From NCBI GenBank assembly GCA_021613535.1, contig CP075496.1, positions 13,268,001-13,332,000 of the forward strand: 64,000 nucleotides of DNA. Direction: 5' to 3'. This DNA comes from Adineta vaga. Lineage: Eukaryota; Rotifera. Positions 48,569-59,775 of the stretch are shown piece after piece. A model generated the notes under the pieces. The model was given only the letters and a program-made list of their open reading frames with translations, was not told the DNA's origin and did no database searches. Positions within the stretch are counted from its first letter, which is position 1. Every line of letters starts with the position of its first letter. A program made the translations under genes and the position numbers.

Positions 48569-48663
48569 ATAAAAGAACATGTTTATTACTTAGAATCAAA
48601 TAATGAATCAATGAACACTTTTGAGATTCTTATAGAGAGTTGTATGAATAGATACAATTGTAT

Positions 48664-48685
48664 AGTAGATAGATAGATAGATAGA
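48664..48685. repeat. (GATA)n microsatellite
   Basis: Five GATA units in the intergenic region downstream of TXNDC17. Confidence 0.8.
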
Positions 48686-49438
48686 ATTATTCACTGTTAC
48701 GATCTAACGATATATCATCTCAATAAAAGAAATCTATATAATCATTCAGCAAAAGAATTATCTTTGTTGATCTTATCTAGTCAAGATTGATGACTTGATT
48801 GTTTTTTTCTTTCAAAAAAATAAAATATCATGATCTATCAATGAGACATATAATTTTACAAACGTCGAAGACTTTCAAACAAGCAATGTTTACTGCATAT
48901 TACTCGAATAAAAACTATATATTTCCAATAAGTCGATAATATTTCAAAAGAAACCGACCGATAAATCCATTGATAATTAAATTATATAGAAATGAAAGAA
49001 TATTCGCACTAAGATCATTTATCATTTTCATCAATGTTTGAAAGATATTCTAATATCTCGTTCTTTTACTCATCGAAATCGGTATTACTATCCGATCGAT
49101 CGAGTACATCTGTTGAAAGTATACTAATATCTATATTACAGTACATTGTTTCTTCTTGTGGTTTCTAAAACTAATATGTACAAAAAAAACCAAAATAATC
49201 TCAGTCGTATTCTGTTGATTGACAAGTTTTCTTTTACTGTATATATATACATATATATGTATATGGATGCAAAACTAACCTATGTGTCACGAATACAAGT
49301 TGACAGTTTCTTTTCCTTATCACTGGTGTCAATTTTGGACATTGTACATCATTAACATTGACGATAAAGATGAAATAATATACAGTAGAAAGCTGAAAAC
49401 GAAGGACAAACTATATACCATTACTAATTTTGACTTAT

Positions 49439-49463
49439 TCTCTCTCTCTCTCTAGCTCTCTGT
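49439..49463. repeat. (TC)n microsatellite
   Basis: TC dinucleotide run interrupted by AG, about 190 bp upstream of the LIM gene. Confidence 0.8.
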
Positions 49464-49650
49464 TGTTAATCATCTGAGTTGAGACAGGTCCTATATATTA
49501 CTGGTACTCCTACATCTCGTCTATAGAATATACTTGTCTAAGTCATGTACTGTTTTACTCATGATAGAATAAGTTGAGATCTATTTTGTGATGTTATTAC
49601 CATTTGCTACACTGTTTATAAGCTTGCAAAAATGAATTTATTTGTTTAGA

Positions 49651-50149
49651 ATGCCGTTCGGAAATCAAGAAATCAATCGTTGTCCACGATGCAATCAAGC
49701 TGTTTTCCATGCTGAAGCAATTCCAGCTGCTGGAAAACAATGGCATAAAACTTGTTACAGATGTGGTATGTTGAAGTAACTTTATTTTCTTTAATAATTT
49801 TAATCTTTTCTTTGTTTGAATGTATAGGTCTCTGTAAGAAAATGTTAGAAGTTATGATCATGGCTGAACATGAAGGTAATGTGTTTTGCAAACAATGTTA
49901 TGCACGTAAATTTGGTATTCGTGGTGTTGGTTTCGGTGTGGGTGCTGGCGCACTCGGTATGGATACTGGTGATCGATTTGGTAATACTGAATCACTTCCG
50001 TACGTGATTACCTGTAATTTAGTATGATTTATCCATCTGATTTTCTTTTTAGAAATAAACCCAATTATTCTGTCCCACCTGGTGCTGCAGCTGCTGGTAA
50101 TACTAGAAATGCTTCACGTGCAGAACCTGAACCAGAAGCAGAAGAATAA
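49651..50149 (+). CDS. Single-LIM CRP/CSRP-like protein
   Basis: Three exons: 49651-49765, 49828-49999, 50053-50149, encoding 127 aa. One LIM domain occupies residues about 10-62: CPRC with HKTCYRC and CGLC, then FCKQCYARKFG, giving the expected eight zinc ligands. It is followed by the CRP-type glycine-rich stretch GIRGVGFGVGAGALGMDTGD. The C-terminus is Ala/Glu/Pro-rich (EPEPEAEE). Mammalian CRPs have two LIM domains; single-LIM Mlp60A/CRIP forms are known in invertebrates. Such proteins bind alpha-actinin and actin filaments in muscle and other cells. The ATG after TTGTTTAG is preferred, because the upstream ATG at 49632 runs into TAG after five codons. Confidence 0.9.
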
Positions 50150-50935
50150 GTTATTTCATGTCTACGCATCTCAAATCTTTATCAATTTTAACATATGATA
50201 CAAAATTCAGCGTTCTAGATCTTTGATTTTCAATATATATCCTAGATAGTTAGAAAGTTTTTTCCTAGTATTTTCATTGGTTTGTTTCTTTTTCAATTTA
50301 ATAAAGATTTCAACTATGCAATATATTCATTTTGAAATCCAATGATAAAATAGAGTATATATACAATTTTATGTCAAGAAGTTTCTCATAAACGACAATA
50401 AAGCACCAAGAAATCTATTTCAAATGTTGTCCTATCGTTTCCTTAAATTTTTCTAAATTCCAATAGAAAAATCGAAAAGCAATCTAAAGTAGAGATGATA
50501 CAATAAATCCAGACATATACTTCAAACTCCTATTATCATATGAAACTGTATTGCTACTTCTCCTAACACTACATCACATATTTCTTGACTATCGATTGAA
50601 TATTTAAACCGATTAAATTGACTTCTGTCATTTGCTTTCAAATATCTTCTAGATTTCATATTGTATCTTTGATGTTTATGGCAACATGAATATATTTGTT
50701 TAAAGAATCTAATCAGTTGTCATTATCATCATTGGTGACAATCTTGTATATCGTTTATAACATATAAACGTCAGTTATACTAGGAATAACAAGATACAAA
50801 TAGCAACAGGAAAAACAAAGTTCAATAACAAAAAACTGATGTTCACTGAATCAAACGATTGATTAACAAATAAAGTCAAACATTTGACTTTTGGACAACA
50901 AAACAGAAAACAGATAAAGAATGTTTATGTGAAAT
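50150..50935. other. Convergent intergenic region
   Basis: 3' flanks of the LIM and La genes, AT-rich, with AATAAAG near 50299. No ORF of note. Confidence 0.45.
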
Positions 50936-52631
50936 TTAATTACTTGTTGTTCCTCGAGTTTTTTTCGATGTTGTCGATTGACCTTCATCATTCGATTGAC
51001 CATCATCATCATCTAGAATCATAAATGTCAGATATTTTTCAGTTTAAAAACATCAAACTAACCTTGATTACGTTTTCGTTTCTGTCCACCTCGACGATTG
51101 TTTCGTTTGCCGAAACCTCCGCGTTTGTTTCCACCAAATCGATCTCCTTTCTTTGTTCGTTCTGCAGCACGTTTTTCATTTGCTTCTTTCCAAAACTGAG
51201 TTTCTTCGTCACCTTCAACTACTCGACTGATGACTTCTTTATCTGCAATAACTAATTTGCCTTCACCAGCTGCTAAGACTTTTTCTAAAACATCTTTAGC
51301 TGTATTTGCTTCATTTAATCGTACCCAAGCCTAAAATTCATACATTTCTGTTTTATTTCAATCAGAATAGGCAAGATATGTTTTCTTACCTCAGCATCAC
51401 CTTTATTGAAATCAATCCAAGGTGTTTTTGTAAATGGATTAAACTTTTCTTTAATAAATTCTCGTGTTGCAGTCGCAGCCATACCTTGAAAAAACGAAAC
51501 TTTTCAATAGAAAAGAAATGATTGAAAAATTGATTTTTACCAGCAAGATGAATTAAAGCACCAGGTAAATTTTCGTTATTTAATTTTTCTAAATGTTCAC
51601 TTGTTTTCTTGTCTAAATCTTCTTTTCGTTTCTCTTTTCGTGCTTGTTTATCATCATCTGATGGTTTCTTTCCAGTTGCTGCTTCCAATGCTTTCTTCTT
51701 GTAATGATCATCTTGTAAAGAACCTTCTAATTCTGATCCATCTTCATATTTAATTGGTGTTTCTTTAGATTTTTCAATAAATTCTCGAGCTTTTTCTTCA
51801 GTAGAAAAAACAACGAATGCGGCACCACCGAAATCTTTTGATTTAAATTGTTTTTTCATTTGAACACTTTCAATCGAACCAAATCTATAGGTCAATTTCA
51901 ATCACATACAGTTTTCAAAAATAAATCAATCTTACTGTTCGAAAAACGACAAAAGTTTTTCCATAGTAACATCGGCAGTTTTGGGAAAACCTTTGACATA
52001 AACTGTACGATTACGTAATGCTAATTCAAGTTCAGCTTGACTATTTGGTAATGTTCGACCGGGATGACGACGAACTTTATGTTCTGCTTCATCGATTTGT
52101 AAAAGACCAGAAACAGAATTTTTCAATGCATTTGTTATGGTTTTAAAATCAGTTGTTAAGGATTGAAGACGTTTAAATGTTGTTAAAACAGATAAAGGAA
52201 TCCAACCATCATCTTTTGTTACTTCAGTTTTGAGGAATTTATCTTTAACCATATTGACATCACCAAGATAATATTCAATTTGACGAATAATCTTTTTATC
52301 AAGATCAGAATCTGATGATGAAGTTGTTTGAGTTAAAGTTGTCGTAATCTTTTCACCATTTTTTCTAGAAGAAAATATTCAATTTCTTAATCGAAATTCT
52401 TCTATTTTCAATCCTTACTGATCAGTTTTATCTACTGATGTAGTTGTTGTGATAGAATGATCTGGATTAACCTATAAACCAATTAAAATAAACATATTAT
52501 TTTGTAAATTCGTTTTGTTTCTATACCATTTTACTCTTTGTAGTTGTTGTTACTACATTTCCGTTAATAGCGGTTTCTTCTGTTGATGAAATGGTCTTTG
52601 CATTATTCGTTGAAACAGTAGTATCTGTCAT
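50936..52631 (-). CDS. SSB: La protein (SSB), RNA chaperone
   Basis: Seven exons: 52527-52631, 52419-52471, 51936-52364, 51541-51884, 51390-51484, 51063-51330, 50936-51012, encoding 456 aa. A Thr/Ser-rich leader of about 60 residues precedes the La motif: KKIIRQIEYYLGDVN, DGWIPLSVLTTFKRLQSL and KVRRHPGRTLP. RRM1 follows with RNP2-like RTVYVKGFP and RNP1-like FGGAAFVVF. A charged linker leads to the C-terminal atypical RRM (WIDFNKGDAEAWVRL). The end is a basic Gly/Arg tail (GGFGKRNNRGGQKRKRN) that serves as a short basic motif and nuclear signal. La binds 3' UUU-OH ends of RNA polymerase III transcripts and assists tRNA maturation. Confidence 0.95.
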
Positions 52632-53192
52632 TATTTCGAATTTGTTGCTAATGTGGTTAATCTAGAACACAGACAAAAATATTTAATGGACCTTTCTTCT
52701 TCTTTTTTTGACAGACAAAAAGAAACCTCTTGTTTATGTATACACGGAAAAAAGAATATTAACGACGACTTTTTAAAACGAATTATACAGAAAAGAATGT
52801 ATAAAAATGCATGTTTATCCTCACATTAGAGAAGGTTTCATTTCACTCTCTCTCTCTCTCTCTCTTTTTGCGAAAAACATATAGAAATCTTAAAAGTCAA
52901 TAAAATAGATAGATGAGAATTCTACATTCTAAAAAGAAAACAGAAACGAATGTATTGAAGAGAAAGAGAAAGAATACGATGGATGGATAAATGATTAAAT
53001 ATTGAATTCTAAAGTGCATTTAATTAAGAAGGTCAATTCGATATTCTTCAGAGAAAAAAACAAAAAAAATAAAATAAATAAACGTAGACAAACATTAATT
53101 ACGAAGAGAAGTAAAATACAAAGAAAGCAAGAACAAAACAAGAAATGGACGTTTCAGTTTTGATTCAAAAAAATACAAGTTACTGTTTACTA
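52632..53192. other. Intergenic region with (TC)n run
   Basis: 560 bp between the MAP3K stop and the La start on the same strand. Contains the (TC)n run and purine-rich stretches; no gene seen. Confidence 0.45.
52845..52865. repeat. (TC)n microsatellite
   Basis: About ten TC units in the La 5' flank. Confidence 0.85.
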
Positions 53193-56100
53193 CTAATCTC
53201 GATCAAGCCACTCATGTTCGGGTTCACTGTTTAACAGTGATTCACGTGATTGTGGTCGATCATCAGATACATGACCACCTTCATCAGAAAAAATACCTAA
53301 TTACAGAAGTCAAAATAAGCAATTATTTATCATTGAAAAAAAACGATTTGATATTTACCTTCATTTTTTGATAATGACAAATTTAGATTATTTTCATTGT
53401 AAATTTCACTTTCAGATGAAAATAATCCATTCGATTCTCGATTTTTATGTTTTGCTCGATGTTTTTCATCATCAAGAACGTAATGATCACTTTGAATTTC
53501 TTCAACTTCACCTTCTTCTGATGAACTGTATCGTTTATTCTACGGACGAAGAAAACGAAATCAAAGAAAAGTTTACGTATGTCTGTGAACTTACTCGATT
53601 GAATGAATTTCGAGCTTGGTAAGATGGACTTCGATCTATTGTTGTTGTCGTTGTAGCTAATTGAAAACTTACACTGCGTGGATATTTGCGTAGGTCATTG
53701 GGTTTTTCATTATCAAATTTTTCATCTGTAACATTTTTTTCATGTTCTGCATCATCTACTTGTGGTGTATGTTGATCGAATGAAATTGATTTAACAGATC
53801 GTGTGGATGAAGGTGAGGAAGTTTTCGTATTATTTTGAGTTAATATACGTCGTCGACGTTGTCGAGTTAAATTATGATGTTGATTTTCATGAAAGTCTTC
53901 TGGATCACTACTGGATGATTTACGAGGAGCATATGTAAATATAGTTGCTATTGGTCGTTGTTGATTGGTTGGTGATAATTGTGTTGTTATTGAATTTTGA
54001 AGGTCAAGTTTAAGATCTTTCGGATTTAATTGACGATGATTAGTGTTTGATTTTGAATCAATATCAGCGGAAATTGATGGTATAGGTGCTTTGATTTCGA
54101 TCGATGAATTGAATGTTTGATTTATTGTCGTAATGAGAGACGCGCGTTTGTTTTCTTGATCGGCAATAGCAGATAGACTTGGTGGTGTCCATGATGTTGA
54201 CTTCCTTTACTATTATTGCGGCGATGTCCTGGACCTTTTTTACGTCGTTGTACTGTTTTAATACTTGATGAATCATGATTATTACCACCCGTTGGTACGC
54301 TTGATGGCGACAATGACGTTTGAATATGATGTGAAATTATCGATGGTTGATTATTTGAGACTGTATGAGGCAATACAAAGAAAGAAATATGTAATGTAAG
54401 GAAAGAAAAACATCATGTCTTGCATGAGATGGTAATTTCATCACTATTGTGTAATACGTCACTGTCTATACGAGTTTGATTTTTTCTGAGGTAAAAACGA
54501 AATTTTAATCAAGATAAAAGAAAAACAAACTTCTACTGTGAATATTATCGAAAGTATTTTATTCAATGAAATTCATATCTACTTACGTCCGTTATTTGGT
54601 TTTGTAGAACGTCCTTTTTTACTTGATGTTTGTGATAATATTGTAATTGGATCATTTAAATTAATAGTAGCAGCTTTAATTGATTGTAAAGATTTCTTTC
54701 GTGCTTCTAATAGAGAATTTAATGGACGCTTTTTTCCATTCGTACTTCCTATGGATGAATGTGGTTGAATATTCAATGTTCGTTCTTTTTTCTTGATTTC
54801 TTGTTCACGTTTTTGTAATTGCATCATGAGAGATGATAATTCAATATAAAGTGTATTAACTTGTTGAATTTTCGTTTGATAATGTGCACGTATATCAGCA
54901 ATATGTTGTAATTCTTCTTTACGTTTTATCATTAATTCATCGTTACTCATTTGAAGAGTTGCTGATATATCAATTGTGGGTAAACGTGCTAATTGTTCAT
55001 TAATTTCCATTGACCAAACACGAGTTAATTCAGCATATTCTTGTTCTTGTTCGAAAAGAACAATTTCCGGTTCACTGATATTTAAATGTTTAATAATTTG
55101 TTGAAATGATGGTCGATTTATAGATTTTTGATTCCAACACATTGTCATAAGTAATTTAAAACCTTCTGGAACAGATGATGGAATTGGTAATGTTAAACTA
55201 CCTTTACCAACACCTAAAAGATTGAAAGGATTGTGTTTAAGAAGGAAAAAAAGAAAACTATTTACCCCACATAACAGCATTTGGATCTATATTATGATAT
55301 GGAATTTCACATGTCAAGATTTCCCACAGAACAATACCGAATGACCTAAAATAAATGAAGTTACCTTTGAATTGTTCAGAATATAAGAATGAATTTCGTA
55401 CCAGACATCGACTTTTTCTGAACAAGGTTCTTGTCGAATGACTTCTGGTGCCATCCAAGCTGATGTACCATTGAATGACATGATCTGTCCTTGTTTATTT
55501 CCCAGTTGTTTACTTGTACCAAAATCGGAAATTTTCAGAATGGAATTATCCGAAATGAGAATATTCGGTGATTTTAAGTCACGATGAACAAATTTATTCG
55601 AATGTAAATAATTGACTCCATTCGAAATTTGTTTTGACCAATCAAGTACTTGAGTTGGTTTTGTACATGAATCTTTTTCACGTCGTCGTCTTAATACATC
55701 ATATAAAGAACCATATGGACAATAGTCCATAACAATATAAAACAAAGGTGCTGATATTGATACACCTAAATATATCAATGATTAAAATGAAATATAATCA
55801 AAGAAAGACAAACCTCGAAATTTAATAACATTGATATGATTTAATTTTTTCAAATGTTTTATATTGGTTTCTGCTTCACTTTTAACTCGTTTACAAGCAA
55901 CATTTTGTCCATTAAGTTTTCCTCGGTATACACTTCCTTCGACACCTGTTCCAATCAATACTAAATCATTCATAATACTATCAATAGGTATTGACCAATC
56001 ATCCGTTGTTTTTGTTATGGAATTTGATGGATCTCGAGTATATTTGATATTTTCACCAATTTTATTTACTGCAGAGAAAAATGGTTTGAAACAACCCAGA

Positions 56101-56566
56101 AATGAATCGATTAAACCAGTTTCATCATCATTAACGGGATTTTCATTTGTTTTTACACCTTGATATTGAACTTCGATTTGAGACAAATCATCTGTTGTTG
56201 TTGCTGCTGTAATTGATGATCGTCGAAATCCGACCGGTGGATCACGTTCACCGGTGGGTGTTGATGGTGCTGAACACGTAGTAAATCGACCAACGTTATC
56301 TTTCGTTAATGTCGGTGGTTGTTCATCATCATCATCGGCGGACAAATCGATACTTTCCATTGAATCCATAGCTAAAGATCTATAAATAATAATAATGATG
56401 ATAGATTTTATATTTTCAAAAAAAAAATTTACCCAAGATCCATATGTGCTTCATTGAATTGATTATGATCAAGTTCATCAGATGATGAAAGAACATTAAG
56501 AACAGTTGTATTAGGTAATGAATTTAAAATAATTGTTTCTTCAGTCAGATCAGGTGCTGGTGACAT
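53193..56566 (-). CDS. MAP3K12/13 (DLK/LZK) family protein kinase
   Basis: Nine exons: 56433-56566, 55814-56379, 55402-55765, 55266-55345, 54587-55213, 54211-54360, 53595-54154, 53359-53539, 53193-53296, encoding 921 aa. The kinase domain is at about residues 185-445: glycine loop [11 protein letters not shown], catalytic Lys in [49 protein letters not shown] and W(N)GVGKGSL, matching DLK/LZK point by point. A coiled coil with heptads follows ([34 protein letters not shown]), then a long Ser/Asn/Gln-rich tail. DLK/LZK are JNK- and p38-pathway kinases of neurons that respond to axon injury. The join 54211 to 54154 uses a 56-nt intron inside two overlapping open frames and is the least certain splice. 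Confidence 0.93.
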
Positions 56567-57139
56567 TTCTGCTGAATACGTGTGTTTTTATTTAATATTC
56601 GCTACCGAACGGTAGCTTCGTGAACTGAAACAATCTTTAGTGAAATATTTTTTACACAATTTGTTGTTTTGTCATAGTTTTCTTTTCTGTTTCTTTCCTG
56701 TTGACGCACGATACGATGATGTTATGACAGCAAACAAATGTATATATCCAGAAATAACCCGATTGTTTGTTGTTTCTTTTCTTTTGACCAATAAAAATTC
56801 AGTGAACAACCTCTATTTTTTTCTTCGTATAAAAAATTAACATTGACGAAAAACCAAGGAAGAATAATTTTAAAGTGACGAATAAATTTTTTTTCGTATA
56901 AAAAACTCTTCCGATGAAAATCTCATTTTGGAAACCTCCTTGAAATTCTGTCTTGATCATAATAGAAAATTTCTCTCATGAGTCATATGGACTTTCTTAG
57001 TTCTTACGTATGTTTACAAGGAGACATTAGTTTTCTTCTTATCGAAGAAGTGACTTTACTTCGAAATCTTCTTGTTTGCTTCTAGATATTATCGCTCGTA
57101 ATTCGTTTTTATTTTTATTCTATCAATTAAATAACAATC
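56567..57139. other. Shared divergent promoter of MAP3K12/13 and TCTP
   Basis: 570 bp between divergent starts. Contains the short perfect hairpin at 56601-56616. Otherwise AT-rich without ORFs of support. Confidence 0.45.
56601..56616. promoter_or_regulatory. Perfect inverted repeat GCTACCGAACGGTAGC
   Basis: Seven-base arms around an AA spacer, 35 bp upstream of the MAP3K start codon, in otherwise very AT-rich sequence. It could be a dimeric transcription-factor site or a 5' UTR hairpin. Function unproven. Confidence 0.4.
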
Positions 57140-57830
57140 ATGAAACTCTTTCTCGATATATTTACTGGTGACGAATTATTCAGCGATTCATATCCAATGA
57201 AACTTGTTGATGATGTTTACTACGAAGTTGAAGGCAAAGTAAGATTATTCTGGCAAAAATATCGAATCTTTAGTTATAAGAATAATTCTTTAGAATATCA
57301 CTGAAAAAAATGATATCGATGATTCATTAATTGGTGGTAATAAAGCCCCAGAAGGTAGTGAAGCAGCCACTGAAGAAGAAGGTGTTAATTCATCGTCTGT
57401 AACTGGTATTAACGTTGTTTTAACACACAACTTAAATGAAACACCATTCGATAAAGCAAGTTTCAAAGATTGGTTAAAAACATACTCAAAAAAGTAAATC
57501 AATTCATTTCTTTAAAATTCTTTCGTAATGTAATTGTGTAATCACATAGACTTAAAGATTATCTCCAAGAAAATGCACCAAACCGTGTCCAACCTTTTCA
57601 AACAGGTATGACCAAATTGGCCAAAGACATCCTCACAAAATTCGATGAATATCGTTTTTATCTCGGTGAAAATATGAATATTGATGGTATGGTTGTTCTT
57701 CAATACTATCGTGAAGACGGTCTTACACCTGTATTTATCTACTTCAAAGATGGACTCCGTGAAGAAAAATATGTAAGTGTATTGACGTGTTTTGTTTCGT
57801 TTACGCATTGCATTGATTTTGTTTTAGTGA
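57140..57830 (+). CDS. TPT1: Translationally controlled tumour protein (TCTP)
   Basis: Four exons: 57140-57238, 57294-57493, 57550-57772, 57828-57830 (stop codon only), encoding 174 aa (human 172). MKLFLDIFTGDELFSDSY opens the fold. The acidic flexible loop, SSVTGINVVLTHNLNETPF and SFKDWLKTYSKKLKDYLQ follow, and the end is YREDGLTPVFIYFKDGLREEKY. TGA follows a 55-nt intron, giving the normal TCTP end. Splicing instead to 57962 would add about 20 Lys-rich residues. TCTP is an abundant cytosolic protein acting in growth, calcium binding and translation control. Confidence 0.95.
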
Positions 57831-58028
57831 ACAAAAAACAACAGAATTTTAACATCAATTTCTTGTTATTCTCTTCCTTTTTTTCTCTGTTCGATCGACT
57901 TTTATCAACATTTGAATGGTTAACATCTGTTTTTCTTTTCTTTTTTTGTCATTGTTGAACAGTATAAAGAGAAAAAAAAGAAAAATACAATCAAGATTTC
58001 ACAAGAAAAGAATGAATAACGAATTTAT

Positions 58029-59645
58029 TCATGTTAATCGAATCAAATCCAGATTGATTGTTAAAGATTCATTAGGTTTTAATTGAGAAAAGACAGTCTA
58101 AAATAAAAATGAAAAGCAAGAAAATAAGATTTCAAAGAATTTTTGTCAAAATTACATACAGTAACTTTGCTCTGGTTTGTAGACATATAACCGATACACA
58201 TCGTTTGAGTATTATGTGCACAAAGAAATTCAAGTAGACGTTGATTATGTTCAGTCGTAACTGATTTCAAAAGGATAAACCCAAAATATTTTTCAGCATT
58301 CGTTGGAGTCATTCGTCGATCTAAGATATGAATAATATTGATTAAATAAGAAGAGTGAAAAGAAATCTTACTTAGATAGACATTATTAATATGTGTTCGA
58401 ATAATATCAGGTGTGAGATCATCGAGTGCACAAACATCACTGATTGATTTTGAAAAGAGACTTTTCATTAGAAATTCTCCCGTACCTAAGTAAAATGTAG
58501 AAAATATGTAAATTTACAATGAAAAGAAATACCCGATGAAGCAACTGCTATGGAACATGAATCTTTTCGTTCAGCCCAACAACCGCAACCAAATCTAAAG
58601 AAATGAAAATAGTTCTTGTTTTTGAAGAAAATTCATTTATCTTTTACATAGCTGAATGACCAACACGACCTGAATGTTTTAATAGAATTCCACCACTAGA
58701 TGCAGCTGCTGCAACATTTCCATTTCGATCAATAACAATAGCACCCACTGTATCTAATCTTTCATTATTATCCTAAAAGAGACTACAGAACAAGAAAAGA
58801 AAATCTTCATTTAATACCGATTTTATTCTTTTTGTTGATTCTGAAGTACTTTCATCAAGTTTTCTTTTGTATTTTTCAAACATATAAGTACTATTTTCTA
58901 AAAGAGATTGAACAATCCAATCAACTCAAAGATTCTTTCGTAAAATTAAAGATATGAAACCTGTTTTCATTTGTTGATTGTCTATCAGAGAAAATCCGTT
59001 TTGTTGTGCCCATTGTTTGGCACCGTCGCCAACAAGAAAACTAGAATAGATTAAATCTGCATGAAAATATTTCGAAGAATGTTGACAAAGTATATTACCA
59101 TGGTGGTATTCGGCCACCATCCATCAAGCCTTGTTTTTGTATGTGTAATAATGCCCATGCTAATGTAATCGGATTTTGTATACCTTTAAATCAAGAACTA
59201 TTTCATTCAATAGAAATTTTCATTATCATCTACCTGAAACAGCTCCTATTGCTCCATAACTTTCTTCGTCCATAATCGCTGCATCACATTCAATATTTCC
59301 ATCTAAAGTTAAATTCGATCCAATACCAGCATTTGTCAATGGACAATCCTACTTTATAGAAACATAGTCTATCATACAAAAAATACAAAAGCAAAGATTC
59401 ACTTCAAGAACAGCGACGGTGATGCACGCTGCTTCAGATGCATCTTTTCCGTTATTTAATGCTTTAATTCCTTGCGAACACGCTCGCTTTATTGTTTCGA
59501 GATATTGAGGTAATCGTGCTTGAGATTGTAGACCAGCACCTATTTGAATATGTAGATATATTTCTATATATTCGAATCAATTTTTAGTTAACCCACCTAT
59601 ATGAACTGCAACGAAACCTGCGCGATGACTTTCTTGTTTAGCCAT
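58029..59645 (-). CDS. TASP1: Taspase-1, threonine aspartase
   Basis: Eleven exons: 59597-59645, 59403-59539, 59234-59348, 59099-59183, 58961-59040, 58818-58898, 58648-58772, 58533-58594, 58372-58485, 58160-58320, 58029-58097. The product is about 358 aa once one extra base is discounted. Motifs: [60 protein letters not shown], the autocleavage site RLDTVGAIV with the nucleophile Thr after Asp, [29 protein letters not shown] and TMCIGYMS. Taspase-1 is an Ntn-hydrolase that cuts itself into alpha and beta chains, then cleaves MLL/trithorax and TFIIA-type targets after Asp. In exon 6 the T-run 58860-58864 (five T) breaks the frame that gives [11 protein letters not shown]; four would keep it. 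Confidence 0.9.
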
Positions 59646-59775
59646 CGAAATGAAAATCTTCAAGAAAATGTTTTCTCTTCTGTTATTAATTATGAAATAA
59701 AAAAAATTCTTGATAAAAATATGTTAGTTAACAATAGAAGGATAAGAAACATATAAGAAAACGAAAAATTTATGA

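Larger units (their letters stand above)
48569..49650. other. Intergenic region
   Basis: 1.1 kb between TXNDC17 and the LIM gene, with a (GATA)n run at 48664-48685, a TATATATACATATATATG tract near 49240 and a (TC)n run at 49439-49463. No coding potential. Confidence 0.45.

Noticed and set aside
54064-54288. Separate small minus-strand gene inside the MAP3K locus
   Set aside because: It is the third frame of MAP3K exons 6-7; the joined kinase tail accounts for the sequence.
57773-57962. Longer TCTP C-terminus through the acceptor at 57962
   Set aside because: Gives a Lys-rich extension not seen in the family and a 190-nt intron. The acceptor at 57827 yields a 55-nt intron and the standard length.
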